62,771 bases of DNA from Paenibacillus prosopidis (lineage in GTDB: Bacteria; Bacillota; Bacilli; Paenibacillales; Paenibacillaceae), in contig NZ_QPJD01000026.1 in assembly GCF_003337375.1 (NCBI RefSeq), positions 1 through 62,771 on the forward strand. The letters are read 5' to 3'. Below, in pieces: positions 16,844 to 25,761 of this stretch. The position numbers and the translations under genes are program-made. Below the pieces are notes generated by a model, which worked only from the letters and a program-made list of their open reading frames with translations, searched no databases and was not told the DNA's origin. The stretch's first letter is position 1; the number at the start of each line of letters is the position of its first letter.

Positions 16844-16857
16844 GCTGTTAATAAAAT
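16828..16857 (+). promoter_or_regulatory. Promoter of the sensor kinase gene
   Basis: A consensus TTGACA at 16828-16833, an 18-bp spacer and TAAAAT at 16852-16857, about 80 nt before the gene. A DnaA-like box overlaps the spacer. Confidence 0.6.
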
Positions 16858-16939
16858 GTGTTTGTATACAAGATATCTTTGCATAAAATCAGGTGCTTAG
16901 GTAATGTGAACTAATCCTATAAGATCATCTGGTAAAAGG

Positions 16940-18778
16940 ATGTGTCGTTCATTGTCGATAAAGATGAAGTTATCCGTCTTAATTTCGCTTATTGTATTGA
17001 CGTTTTTCATTCTCCACCACATGTTGAGCGAATATTCGATGATCCAAGGGATGCGTGAGCAAATGCGGCATACGATGAAGGAAACTTCCATGCATGTGGC
17101 GCAGTCCTTTGCGTTCTATAAGAACCAGTCGGAAACTGATTCCGTTCCATTAGTGGAAGGAGCATCCGGCCCTGAGCATATCTTTGATATTGTGAAAAGG
17201 TTAAATCCAAATATAAAGGAAATAACCGTATTTGATCAAGAGACTTATACGGTTCCATTTGGCACCTATACATACATGGATTCAACCAGTGATTACACCT
17301 TTTTGAAAGAGGTAAAGTCAGCTGATTTTGAACTCCGCCACATGACCATTAACGATAAGCCTTATTTTAGAAGCTATTATACGAGTGAGCAGTTAAATGA
17401 CTATACAATTAGCATTGTATATGATGACGAAAGGATTAAACAGTTTGTCGTTCGAAAGTGGAACGATACCCTTATTTACTCGGTCGTTGTTATGGTGCTG
17501 GTACTCTTCATTAGCTATTGGCTGGTGGGAGCAATGATTAGACCGTTAAAGGATATATTATGGAAAGTAAATGAGGTATCCTCCGCCAGATTCCACCAGC
17601 CGATCAAAATTAAACGCAAGGATGAGTTTGGTTTGCTTGCGCTGAAGGTAAATGCGATGTCGCAAAATTTAAGCATCTATATGAATAAGCTGCGCAGAGC
17701 GTTCGAGGAAAACCGCCGGATGAAGGAGCATTTAGAGTCGTTTATCAATCATACAAGCGATGCGATTCATCTTTTTGATCTGGATGGTAAGTTAATACAA
17801 GTAAACCGTGCATTTGAGCTGCTTTTCGGTTATGAGGAAGAAGAAGCGATCGGTCTTATTTATCCGATTCTTCCAGATTCGCATCAAGCAGAGATGAAAC
17901 ATATGCTGAGCCAATTGTTAGCCGGCAAGGTGCTTCCCGCACAGGAAACGATGCGCGTTACCAAGTCTGGCGAGATGATTCCCGTCAGCGTGACGATTTC
18001 ACCTATTCGCGACTCAGACGGGACCATAAGAGCATTTGCAAGCATATCGCGGGATATGCGAAGCCGCAACAAAATGGAGGAACTGCTGCGCAGATCAGAG
18101 AAGCTGACGACTGTCGGACAGCTGGCGGCAGGCGTAGCCCATGAGATTCGTAATCCGCTCACCACGCTACGCGGCTTCCTGCAACTTCAGCAGGAGACGA
18201 ACAAGCTGACTTTAGCACATGTAAGCCTAATGCTGTCTGAGTTGGATCGTATCAACCTAATCGTTGGCGAGTTTCTTATATTAGCGAAGCCTCAGGCAAC
18301 GAAGTTTATAACGAAGGATGTTCGCGACGTGCTTCAGGATGTTATTGCCTTTATGAATAGTGAAGCGCTCCTTCACGATATTGAGTTCCGTATAGCTTTT
18401 ACTGAAGAGAATTGCCGTATTTCTTGCGAGGAGAACCAGTTAAAACAAGTATTTATTAATTTGTTGAAAAATGCGATTGAAGCGATGCCAAGCGGCGGGC
18501 TGATTCATATCAACGTTTCCCATAGACGGGAACATATCTCGATAACGATTGCGGATGAGGGGGAAGGCATTCCGGATGAGATGATTGCGAAGATTGGCGA
18601 TCCGTTTTTTACGGGAAAAGAAACGGGTACAGGCCTTGGAATCATGGTCAGCCAGCGCATCATTAACAGCCATCGCGGGACCATGGATATTCGAAGCCAA
18701 GTAAAAGTGGGTACAACCGTACACGTAATGCTTCCTATTTTGAAAGAAGGAAGCGAGAGCGTTATACTGGAAGGATAG
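16940..18778 (+). CDS. Membrane sensor histidine kinase (sporulation kinase type)
   Basis: A 612-residue kinase. Two membrane segments (about residues 9-27 and 180-200) enclose an extracytoplasmic sensor region. A HAMP linker follows (to about 257), then a PAS domain (HTSDAIHLFDLDGKLIQVN). The HisKA box GVAHEIRNPLTTLRGFLQL carries the phosphorylated His near residue 400. The ATPase domain has the N box (NLLKNAIEAMPSGG), DEGEGIP and GTGLGIMVSQRI. The H-box matches KinA/KinE-type kinases that feed Spo0F, and no response regulator adjoins, so a phosphorelay role is likely. The ATG at 16940 is very close to AAAAGG; TTG at 16952 is the alternative start. Confidence 0.92.
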   Translation: MCRSLSIKMKLSVLISLIVLTFFILHHMLSEYSMIQGMREQMRHTMKETSMHVAQSFAFYKNQSETDSVPLVEGASGPEHIFDIVKRLNPNIKEITVFDQETYTVPFGTYTYMDSTSDYTFLKEVKSADFELRHMTINDKPYFRSYYTSEQLNDYTISIVYDDERIKQFVVRKWNDTLIYSVVVMVLVLFISYWLVGAMIRPLKDILWKVNEVSSARFHQPIKIKRKDEFGLLALKVNAMSQNLSIYMNKLRRAFEENRRMKEHLESFINHTSDAIHLFDLDGKLIQVNRAFELLFGYEEEEAIGLIYPILPDSHQAEMKHMLSQLLAGKVLPAQETMRVTKSGEMIPVSVTISPIRDSDGTIRAFASISRDMRSRNKMEELLRRSEKLTTVGQLAAGVAHEIRNPLTTLRGFLQLQQETNKLTLAHVSLMLSELDRINLIVGEFLILAKPQATKFITKDVRDVLQDVIAFMNSEALLHDIEFRIAFTEENCRISCEENQLKQVFINLLKNAIEAMPSGGLIHINVSHRREHISITIADEGEGIPDEMIAKIGDPFFTGKETGTGLGIMVSQRIINSHRGTMDIRSQVKVGTTVHVMLPILKEGSESVILEG

Positions 18779-18809
18779 TCGGCCGTACATACAACGAGGT
18801 GAACAGTTT

Positions 18810-19511
18810 TTGAGAATTAATAAGTTTATTAGCGAAACGGGATTTTGCTCCAGACGCGAGGCGGATAAGCTGGTGGAAAGCGGCCGGGTAACGATTAACG
18901 GGGTTACCGCGCAGCTGGGAAGTCAGGCAGAGCTTGGCGATGATGTCCGTGTCGATGGACGGAAAATTGGCGAGCAGAAGCGGCATGTTTATATTGCACT
19001 GAATAAACCTGTCGGAATTACGAGTACAACAGAGCTTCATATTAAAGGGAATATTGTCGATTTCGTAGGCCATCCGGAACGGATTTTTCCTATTGGCAGG
19101 CTCGATAAAGATTCAGAAGGCTTGATCCTGCTTACGAATGACGGGGATGTCGTTAATCCCATTCTGCGTTCGGAAGGAAAGCATGAGAAGGAATACATCG
19201 TAACCGTTGATAAGCCGGTGACGGCTGCATTTTTGCAAGGGATGGCGAGCGGCGTACATATACTCGGAAGCATGACGCTGCCCTGCGAGGTGACGAGAGT
19301 AACGGATCGTGTGTTCCGCATTATTCTGACGGAAGGCCGCAACCGGCAAATACGCAGAATGTGCGAAGCGTTTGGATATCACGTAAGAAGACTGCAGCGA
19401 CTGAGAATTATGAATATCCAGCTTGGTGGATTGCAGGTCGGTAAGTGGCGTGATTTAACGGAAGCAGAGAAGACGACGTTGTTTCAAACGTTAGGCTACG
19501 AGCCGGTGTAA
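18810..19511 (+). CDS. rluF: 23S rRNA pseudouridine synthase, RluF type
   Basis: A 233-residue RsuA-family pseudouridine synthase. An N-terminal S4 RNA-binding domain (INKFISETGFCSRREADKLV) precedes the catalytic domain, with the active Asp in GRLDKDSEGLILLTNDG near residue 100 and the KEYIV and GRNRQIRRMCEAFGY motifs. RluF modifies U2604 in 23S rRNA; the RluF assignment rather than another RsuA member rests on the start and overall length. The start is TTG at 18810, 8 nt after GAGGTG. It follows the kinase by 31 nt and may be cotranscribed. Confidence 0.88.
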   Translation: MRINKFISETGFCSRREADKLVESGRVTINGVTAQLGSQAELGDDVRVDGRKIGEQKRHVYIALNKPVGITSTTELHIKGNIVDFVGHPERIFPIGRLDKDSEGLILLTNDGDVVNPILRSEGKHEKEYIVTVDKPVTAAFLQGMASGVHILGSMTLPCEVTRVTDRVFRIILTEGRNRQIRRMCEAFGYHVRRLQRLRIMNIQLGGLQVGKWRDLTEAEKTTLFQTLGYEPV

Positions 19512-19528
19512 TGGGCTATGAACCAAAT

Positions 19529-19575
19529 AATCCCTTGATTTGGCGCCGAGTGCGGGCCAAATCAGGGGATTTTGT
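19529..19575. terminator. Terminator between rluF and motB
   Basis: Long stem AATCCCTTGATTTGGC / GCCAAATCAGGGGATT followed by TTTG on the + strand; on the minus strand it can end motAB. Confidence 0.8.
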
Positions 19576-19583
19576 TTGAAATG

Positions 19584-20402
19584 CTATTTCGTAACGTTCA
19601 GCTGCTGAGTGCTGGCAGAGTCGGCATAGGTGTGAATAATCGATACTTCGACACGGCGGTTTTTGGCGCGGCCTGCAACCGTTTTGTTATCGGCAACCGG
19701 ACGATATTCGCCGTAGCCAATGGCGCTGAAGCGTTCCGGCTTCAGTTGTTTATTTTCGAGCAATATATCCATGAAACGTATGGCCCGCATAGAGCTTAAA
19801 TCCCAGTTCGACTTGAAGAAGACGGTCGATATCGGTGTGTCGTCTGTATGTCCGGAAACGATAACCTCGTAATCTGGATATTGCTGCAGCATTTTACCGA
19901 TTGCCGTCGCCAGCTCTTCCGCTTCCGGCTTCACATTTGCTTGCGCTGGAGCGAATAAGGCGTTGTCGCTAATCGTTATCATGAGTTGTGAGAGATTAAG
20001 CTTTGTTTCCAGATCGGTCGTTAATCCATTTTTCTTAATGTATGCGTCTATCTGTTTCTTCAGCTTCTCCAGGTCCTCTTGCTCTTTCTTCATGAGCGCT
20101 TCGCGAGCTTCTTCTTCCTTCTTATCTTCTTTCTTGTCTTCCTGACTGCCTTCCTCGTCCTGCTTCTTGCCGTTATCGTCGCCAGTCTTCACGATGGCCG
20201 TATTTTCTAAAATACCTGTGCCATTGCTTAGAGCGACATTAAACGCTTGGGACATTTCTTCAAACTTTTTGATATCGACGGAGTTCATCGAATACAACAC
20301 GATAAAGAGTGCCAGCAGCAGGGTGAGCAGGTCGGCATACGGAATGAGCCAAGATTCGTCTACATGCTCCTCGTGTTCTTCGTGTCTGTGCTTTCTGCTC
20401 AA
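19584..20402 (-). CDS. motB: Flagellar motor stator protein MotB
   Basis: A 272-residue stator subunit. The single membrane segment has the plug and proton-binding Asp in WLIPYADLLTLLLALFIVLY. A charged linker rich in Lys/Glu (about residues 75-120) follows, then an OmpA-like peptidoglycan-binding domain with VIVSGHTDDTPI and AGRAKNRRVEVSI. Together with MotA it forms the ion channel that drives the flagellum. The Asp-Leu-Leu-Thr-Leu pattern is compatible with a proton motor. Its ATG overlaps the motA stop (ATGA), showing translational coupling. Confidence 0.95.
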   Translation of the reverse strand: MSRKHRHEEHEEHVDESWLIPYADLLTLLLALFIVLYSMNSVDIKKFEEMSQAFNVALSNGTGILENTAIVKTGDDNGKKQDEEGSQEDKKEDKKEEEAREALMKKEQEDLEKLKKQIDAYIKKNGLTTDLETKLNLSQLMITISDNALFAPAQANVKPEAEELATAIGKMLQQYPDYEVIVSGHTDDTPISTVFFKSNWDLSSMRAIRFMDILLENKQLKPERFSAIGYGEYRPVADNKTVAGRAKNRRVEVSIIHTYADSASTQQLNVTK

Positions 20403-21190
20403 GCGGCTCCTTCCTCCTTCTCCTTCATCTGCAATCTTTCTGTCGGCGTCAGGAATACGGACAGCTTCTGGTTGATGGCGATTGTAGATACGCCGGATTG
20501 AATGGAAAGAAGACCTTCAACCATCATAAGACGAATTTGAATTTCTTTCTTGGACATACGCTTTAGCTTATTCGCAATCGGATGCCAAAGCACATAACCT
20601 GTAAATATACCAAGCAGGGTAGCGATGAATGCGCCGGCGATCGCGTGAGCCAGCTTGTTCATATCGCTCATGTCCGCCAGCGCTGCGACCAAGCCGACAA
20701 CGGCTCCGAGTACCCCGAGCGTAGGCGCATATGTACCTGCTTGCGTGAAAATAAGAGCACCGGCTTTGTGACGGTCTTCCGTTGCAGCTATATCTTCCAG
20801 CAGGACGTCGCGAACGAAATCCTGATCATTTCCGTCAATAATCATACGCATGCCGTTACGAAGAAACACATCTTCAATTTCATCTACTTTCGCTTCAAGG
20901 GCAAGCAAGCCTTCACGGCGTGTAATGGAAGCCCATTCCATGAAACGCTGAATCAGCTCATCGCGCGGTGGCAGCTTTTGTTCAGAAAATACCATTTTTA
21001 ACAGCTTGCCTACTTTGGAAAGCTCGGACATTGGAAAGGCGATCATGACAGCAGCAACCGTACCTAATATAATAATCATATAAGCGGCAGGATTCAAAAG
21101 AGACGACAGGTGTGCTCCCTTTAATACCATCCCTCCCAATACAGCGACAAGACCCAGCACAAGACCAATAATTGTTGAATTTTTCATCAT
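20399..21190 (-). CDS. motA: Flagellar motor stator protein MotA
   Basis: A 263-residue four-segment membrane protein. It starts MMKNSTIIGLVLGLVAVLGGMV, has the large cytoplasmic loop with charged residues that contact FliG, and the conserved proline segment GTYAPTLGVLGAVVGLVAAL near residue 160. A second conserved segment is ALLGIFTGYVLWHPIANKLK. I take ATG 21190 as start because GGGGTG precedes it; an in-frame ATG at 21217 has a weaker site. First gene of the motAB pair. Confidence 0.94.
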   Translation of the reverse strand: MMKNSTIIGLVLGLVAVLGGMVLKGAHLSSLLNPAAYMIIILGTVAAVMIAFPMSELSKVGKLLKMVFSEQKLPPRDELIQRFMEWASITRREGLLALEAKVDEIEDVFLRNGMRMIIDGNDQDFVRDVLLEDIAATEDRHKAGALIFTQAGTYAPTLGVLGAVVGLVAALADMSDMNKLAHAIAGAFIATLLGIFTGYVLWHPIANKLKRMSKKEIQIRLMMVEGLLSIQSGVSTIAINQKLSVFLTPTERLQMKEKEEGAA

Positions 21191-21369
21191 ACACCCCGTC
21201 CAATACATTTTCGACATTTCTCTACTTCTTATATTATCGTCAAATGGGTATTCTGAAGTTAGAGTAAAAGGAATGATTTAGCGCACTAGACGTTAAAAAT
21301 GATGAAATGAGGTAAAATAGTAGGGAGAAGATTACAAAATATGACTATGGCAAAGGTGGTTATACACAA

Positions 21370-21663
21370 ATGGGCGTAAGACACGCGAGAGAGTATGCAG
21401 ATATATTGAAAGATTTGACGGCGGCGGTCGGTGAAATCGATAGCAGCTACACCTTTTTTGAAATGGAGCCGGAGGAATGGGAGGCCCTGACGGTTGATGA
21501 TCGGAACGAGGTCATGGAAGCGCTGGCGGATGATGTGTTTTTCGGGCTCGGGGAGGATCCGGTTATTGCAGTCGGCAACGGTGTAATTACGTATAATAAC
21601 AAGCATCACATTATTGAGGTTTCCCAAGGAGAAAAGGTCACGCAAATCATAAGGCTCATATAA
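21370..21663 (+). CDS. Hypothetical protein, 97 aa
   Basis: A small acidic protein that I do not recognise. The first half is helical and charged (REYADILKDLTAAVGEI, MEPEEWEALTVDDRNEVMEALADDVFFGLG) and the second half looks like beta strands (DPVIAVGNGVITYN, HHIIEVSQGEKVTQII). No signal peptide or membrane segment is seen. The ATG follows AAAGGTGG by about 10 nt. Its own promoter is probable, as the flanking genes motA and the GNAT gene are on the other strand. Confidence 0.7.
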   Translation: MGVRHAREYADILKDLTAAVGEIDSSYTFFEMEPEEWEALTVDDRNEVMEALADDVFFGLGEDPVIAVGNGVITYNNKHHIIEVSQGEKVTQIIRLI

Positions 21664-21678
21664 TTTTCGACAGCGGTA

Positions 21679-22200
21679 TTAGTCATCAACAGGCTCGTAC
21701 ACCATACAATGGCATTCCGCAAAGCCTTGCGGCGTTGGACGTGAATACGTATCCGCAATCCGGAAGCCTGCCCGTTCATATGCGCGTACGGCGCGCGAGT
21801 TCCATGCAAGAACCTCCAAATCAATTTCATCGCGAGGCGCACGCTTGCGTGCTTCTAAAGCGATAAGGCGAGCAAAGGCGGAACCAAGTCCTTGGCTGCA
21901 TAGGTCGGGCCGTAACCCTAGACCGAGTCTAGTGACACCTGCAATCGGAAAAAATTGAGCAAAACCAATCAGCTCAAGCTGATTGCCGAGAACTGCTGCA
22001 TATTGCGCTTCACGAAGGACGGAATCGCCAAATTCGATGCCGTCCTTTTTCATTTGCTCCCAGGAGGGCCAATTATAAATATCGAAGGGCGGTTCGTAAG
22101 CCCATTCGCATATTTGCCTGGCATGCTTGATTTCGAGCGGGTGTATGGTCATTGCTATCGGATGTCGTTTATAATAAGTGGAGCTTGGATCACTCGTCAT
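21679..22200 (-). CDS. GNAT family N-acetyltransferase
   Basis: A 173-residue single-domain acetyltransferase. The acetyl-CoA loop appears as LRPDLCSQGLGSAFARL near residue 105, and the C-terminal strand pair as LEVLAWNSRAVRAYERAGFRIADTY. The N-terminus is MTIHPLEIKHARQICEWAYEPPF. An ATG start at 22200 follows GGAGGTAA. Overall it resembles the RimI-like branch, but the substrate cannot be assigned. It is divergent from the MFS gene. Confidence 0.85.
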   Translation of the reverse strand: MTSDPSSTYYKRHPIAMTIHPLEIKHARQICEWAYEPPFDIYNWPSWEQMKKDGIEFGDSVLREAQYAAVLGNQLELIGFAQFFPIAGVTRLGLGLRPDLCSQGLGSAFARLIALEARKRAPRDEIDLEVLAWNSRAVRAYERAGFRIADTYSRPTPQGFAECHCMVYEPVDD

Positions 22201-22290
22201 GAATCGGTTACCTCCGTTAGGGTAGTGAAATAGGTTTATTATATCATCATAGGCACAATAGGACGTACATACATAAGGAGATCATTTTGC

Positions 22291-23547
22291 ATGAGAAAGT
22301 TAATTTGGCTTGGCTGCTTATCCTATTTAATTATTGGGGTCGCGCATGTTGTGGGCGGCGCTATTTTGGAACAATTGATGGAGCATTACGGCTTGACCTA
22401 TAAAGACGGCGGGCAATGGATTATGAATCAGTTTCTCGGATTTCTGGTCGGTGTTCTATTGGCTCCGTCTATTACTGCCAGAGTCGGCAAGAGAGGCGCA
22501 GTGCTTATCGCGCTCGGCGTGCTGACGGTTAGCGAGGCTGCATACAGCTTGCTGCTCCCATGGGGCTGGATGCTTGCTTTTGCCCCGCTGGCGGGTCTCG
22601 GCTTCGGTTTGACAGAAGCCGTTGTAGGCGCGATGATCATAGATATGGTGAAGAATGGTAAAGCTTCGGCGATGAGCCGCCTGGAAACCTTTTTTGGCGT
22701 GGGTGCGCTGTTGATACCTATTGCGGCTGCTTACTTAATTCAGCATAACGTATGGCAGGTGTCCTTTCCTATATTAGCGGCGATGTCAGGCATTACATTC
22801 GTCCTTTGGCTGACGATGTCGTTCGGAGAGCTGGATAATCAGCTTAGCTTCATTCCGCGCGGAGCGGATGGTGAAGGCGATAAAGAGACTGCGGCTGCGT
22901 TAGAAGCTCATTCCGAAGGTTTATCGGGATTTTTCGGTTATCCGCGCCAAGCGTTACCGTTCCTTTTATTGTCGGCTTTATTTTTCATGATCTATGTTGG
23001 AATGGAGATGAGCTTCTCCAACTATTTGCCGTCAATTCTTATCGTTCGCTCCGGTGTGGATGAGGCGAGTGCGGCAGCTGTGCTCAGCCTCTTCTGGGGT
23101 ACTATGGTGCTAGGCCGTCTATTCGCAGGCGTTCTTGCTGATCGGATGGGCTACTCGCGTTATTTGATCATCGCAACAATAGGTGCTGCAGTTGTATTTA
23201 TTTTGATGGCGTTAATGGGGCAGCTGAGCTGGATGCTTGTATTTGTCGGATTAAGCGGATTGTTTTTCTCCGGTATTTTCGGAATTGCGCTTGTGTACGC
23301 GAACGCGCTTATTCCGGGTATGACTGAACGGACAACGAGCCTGCTCGTCGCATTCGGCGGCTTGGGCGGCGCTATTTTCCCGCGGGTAACCGGCTGGATT
23401 ATGGATCAATTCAATGTGCAATCGACGTTATGGTATAATAGTGCGCTTGTTCTATTTATGCTGCTGCTGCTGGCAGCTATGCTCGTGCTTGGCAGAAGAC
23501 AGGGACAGCGGAGTCGAATGGCAGGCGAGCGTAAAGCGAGTCGCTGA
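22291..23547 (+). CDS. MFS transporter
   Basis: A 418-residue secondary carrier with about 12 membrane segments and a longer central loop (about residues 185-215, FIPRGADGEGDKETAA). Between segments 2 and 3 is APSITARVGKRGA, and the second half has the matching GRLFAGVLADRMGYSR, both forms of the MFS loop signature. The type is similar to sugar or drug/H+ antiporters without clear specificity. The ATG follows AAGGAGAT by 10 nt. A strong terminator follows, so it is monocistronic. Confidence 0.88.
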   Translation: MRKLIWLGCLSYLIIGVAHVVGGAILEQLMEHYGLTYKDGGQWIMNQFLGFLVGVLLAPSITARVGKRGAVLIALGVLTVSEAAYSLLLPWGWMLAFAPLAGLGFGLTEAVVGAMIIDMVKNGKASAMSRLETFFGVGALLIPIAAAYLIQHNVWQVSFPILAAMSGITFVLWLTMSFGELDNQLSFIPRGADGEGDKETAAALEAHSEGLSGFFGYPRQALPFLLLSALFFMIYVGMEMSFSNYLPSILIVRSGVDEASAAAVLSLFWGTMVLGRLFAGVLADRMGYSRYLIIATIGAAVVFILMALMGQLSWMLVFVGLSGLFFSGIFGIALVYANALIPGMTERTTSLLVAFGGLGGAIFPRVTGWIMDQFNVQSTLWYNSALVLFMLLLLAAMLVLGRRQGQRSRMAGERKASR

Positions 23548-23583
23548 CCCCGACCATCCTGACATCGAAACGAATGAATAGCA

Positions 23584-23631
23584 AAAACCTCCGAAGCCGC
23601 TAATACTCTTAGCCGCTTTGGAGGTTTTTTT
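23584..23631. terminator. Terminator after the MFS gene
   Basis: AAAAACCTCCGAAGC ... GCTTTGGAGGTTTTTTT, with an A-run on the left and T-run on the right, probably bidirectional. The dispersed repeat R1 begins directly after it. Confidence 0.85.
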
Positions 23632-23731
23632 AAAATATAAGAATTTATAAATTTCACAGTTATAAATAAGCTTATATTTCACCGCGAAACGAGCTTTTGC
23701 CGCCAAGGACGGCGACAGCCGTTTACGCTTG
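23632..23731 (-). repeat. Dispersed 100-bp repeat, copy R1
   Basis: Compared with 50561-50660 on the + strand, the reverse complement of this stretch aligns over 100 bp at about 80% identity, with nearly compensating single-base indels. It has a GC-rich half (CAAGCGTAAACGGCTGTCGC, then GGCGGCAAAAGCTCGTTTCGCG) and an AT-rich half (TATAAATTCTTATATTTT). It lies between the MFS terminator and the photolyase gene. Confidence 0.8.
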
Positions 23732-23738
23732 GTCGCCG

Positions 23739-25103
23739 TCAAGCTTGAACAATTGGCTGTTTCGCAATTGATCTGTATACGTCAATCGCTCGCGCCCGCG
23801 ATGCTTTCAGATCAACGATGGCGCCGCTAAGCGGCTGATGAATCTCTTTGTCTGACAAATGAGCGAGATGGGGCAGCCAGCGCCTAATGTAGCTGCCGAC
23901 CGGATCATGCGTCTGCGACTGCGTCGCAGGATTCATTATGCGAAAATAAGGCGCTGCGTCATAGCCAAGCGAAGAGCACCACAGCCAGCCGCCGCGATTG
24001 AGCGTATTGTCATAGTCGCTGAGGTTAAGGCGGAAGTGCTGTTCGCCAAGCGTAAACGGGCAGAGCAGGTTTTTTGTTAAAAACATAGCAGTTACCATCC
24101 GCAGCCGGTTAGGCAGCTCGCCCGTCCGATTAAGCTGCGTCATAGCTGCATCGATAATCGGGATGCCGGTCGCGCCGGACGCCCACGCCCCGAAGTGCTT
24201 ATCAGTTAGCGCAGACAAATCGGAAAGATGCTCGTAACGGAAATAATCTTCGTGATACATCGCTTGATACAAATAGAAATCGCGCCATGCCAGCTGCCGC
24301 AACCACGTCTCTGCTCCAGGCAATCCTTCCGTCGCTTCGTAAGCTTGACGGGCGGATATGGCGCCGGTATTCAAGAAGCGTGACAGCCCGCTCGTGTGAC
24401 CCTCGGCAAATGCATCACGGCTGGCCGCATACGCAGCCAAATGTTCACGTACGAAGCGGTCCAGCAGAAGTGCCGATTTGACGGAACCTTCGACAGCCGC
24501 AGTACCGCCAAGTGCAGAAGCGATTTGCTCGGGCAATGCAAAGGGAACGGCCACCCTTCCGCTTATCTCCCGAACGGTATTCAGGTCATGTATCGTTGTG
24601 ATGCCCATCGGATTGTAGCTCTGCATTATAAAGCTGCTCCACATCCGGTAAAACGGCGTGAACACCTTATATGGTTCGCTTCGCCCCGTGTAAGCCGGAA
24701 AAGCTTCTAAATCGGCAAGCGGAGCATCTGCGATTGATATCCAGCGGCGTCCCAGCCTGTGGACGGTCTGCTGCAGGCGCTCATCTCGGCTGCGCGCATA
24801 GGGGGTATAGTCGGCATGAACGACAACTTCATCAATCGGGTGTGATTGCAGGAGAGCTTCCGTAACGTGTACCGGATCACCGTAAAGCACATGCAGTTCT
24901 TTACCAGCCTTTGCGTAGCTGTGCAGCAGCGAGGCCGCCTGTCCAACAAAATTACGTCCGCTGTGGCTGGTAAGTCGTCCTTGAGCCGTTAAAGCGGGAT
25001 CTATAATAAGCAGATGGATACCCTCGGCATCCTTCGATCGTAAGTAATCAAATGCACGCAGATCCGCAACACGCAAATCCTTGCGATGAATAAATAAATA
25101 CAT
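23739..25103 (-). CDS. phr: Deoxyribodipyrimidine photolyase
   Basis: A 454-residue flavoprotein that uses blue light to split cyclobutane pyrimidine dimers. The N-terminal antenna domain (LFIHRKDLRVADLRAFDYL) precedes the FAD domain, in which LRQLAWRDFYLYQAMYHEDY, LPNRLRMVTAMFLTKNLL, DYDNTLNRGGWLWCSSLGYD and MNPATQSQTHDPVGSYIRRW are the class I photolyase signatures near residues 265-420. The Trp electron-transfer chain appears intact. Start ATG 25103 follows AAAGGAG. The gene is divergent from nothing close; the NlpC gene upstream runs the same way with its own end. Confidence 0.95.
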   Translation of the reverse strand: MYLFIHRKDLRVADLRAFDYLRSKDAEGIHLLIIDPALTAQGRLTSHSGRNFVGQAASLLHSYAKAGKELHVLYGDPVHVTEALLQSHPIDEVVVHADYTPYARSRDERLQQTVHRLGRRWISIADAPLADLEAFPAYTGRSEPYKVFTPFYRMWSSFIMQSYNPMGITTIHDLNTVREISGRVAVPFALPEQIASALGGTAAVEGSVKSALLLDRFVREHLAAYAASRDAFAEGHTSGLSRFLNTGAISARQAYEATEGLPGAETWLRQLAWRDFYLYQAMYHEDYFRYEHLSDLSALTDKHFGAWASGATGIPIIDAAMTQLNRTGELPNRLRMVTAMFLTKNLLCPFTLGEQHFRLNLSDYDNTLNRGGWLWCSSLGYDAAPYFRIMNPATQSQTHDPVGSYIRRWLPHLAHLSDKEIHQPLSGAIVDLKASRARAIDVYRSIAKQPIVQA

Positions 25104-25270
25104 CGTTGTACAGCTCCTTTCCTATACCGCATCGTAAGCTTGAATTCAGGTCGAGGACGGAATGGAAACAGTAAAGCCGCATGCGGCTTGTCGCTAATGG
25201 ACAAACAACTGCGGCTTTACTGGGTGAGCACGCCATTGCAGCCCTTCATTAGAGGGCTGCTCAGGTGACT

Positions 25271-25747
25271 CTATTCTTCGTCAGCATATTTTACGAAAGA
25301 ATCCGGATCCATGACACGACGTGCAGTCACATACCGGTTCTCATAATAGGAGGAATTAAGTTTGTCTGTTACAACGCCTCTGCTAGAGGATGCGTGTGCA
25401 AACTTGCCGTCTCCGATATAAATGCCGACGTGGGAGACGGAGCTGTTATTGCCTCCTGCCGTGTCAAAGAACACGAGATCTCCCGGGATAAGGTCAGTTT
25501 TAGCGACCTTCTTGCCTGTTTTTGCTTGAGAAGCGGATGTGCGCGGAAGATCAATGCCCATTTTATCGAACACATAGGTCGTAAAACCGGAGCAATCAAA
25601 ACCTTTCGACGTATTTCCGCCGCTTTTGTACGGACTACCAATAACATTATTGATATATCCGTCCAGTTTGGAGTCTGCGAAAACGCTTCCCGCTTGAAAA
25701 GCGAGTACGAGTACGAGACCCAATAGTAGTGCGGTAACCTTTTTCAA
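25271..25747 (-). CDS. NlpC/P60 cell-wall hydrolase
   Basis: A 158-residue secreted peptidase. A Sec signal peptide (ends near FADS, residue 25) is followed directly by a NlpC/P60 domain with catalytic Cys in GFDCSGFTTYVF, His in SVSHVGIYIGDGKFAHAS and the third polar residue later. Such enzymes cut D-Glu-DAP bonds in stem peptides. There are no SH3 or LysM domains, so substrate attachment is by the catalytic domain only. A c-di-AMP riboswitch sits in the leader, tying expression to c-di-AMP, the signal for potassium and wall stress. The ATG follows GAAGGAG. Confidence 0.93.
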   Translation of the reverse strand: MKKVTALLLGLVLVLAFQAGSVFADSKLDGYINNVIGSPYKSGGNTSKGFDCSGFTTYVFDKMGIDLPRTSASQAKTGKKVAKTDLIPGDLVFFDTAGGNNSSVSHVGIYIGDGKFAHASSSRGVVTDKLNSSYYENRYVTARRVMDPDSFVKYADEE

Positions 25748-25761
25748 TTGTGAAACTCCTT

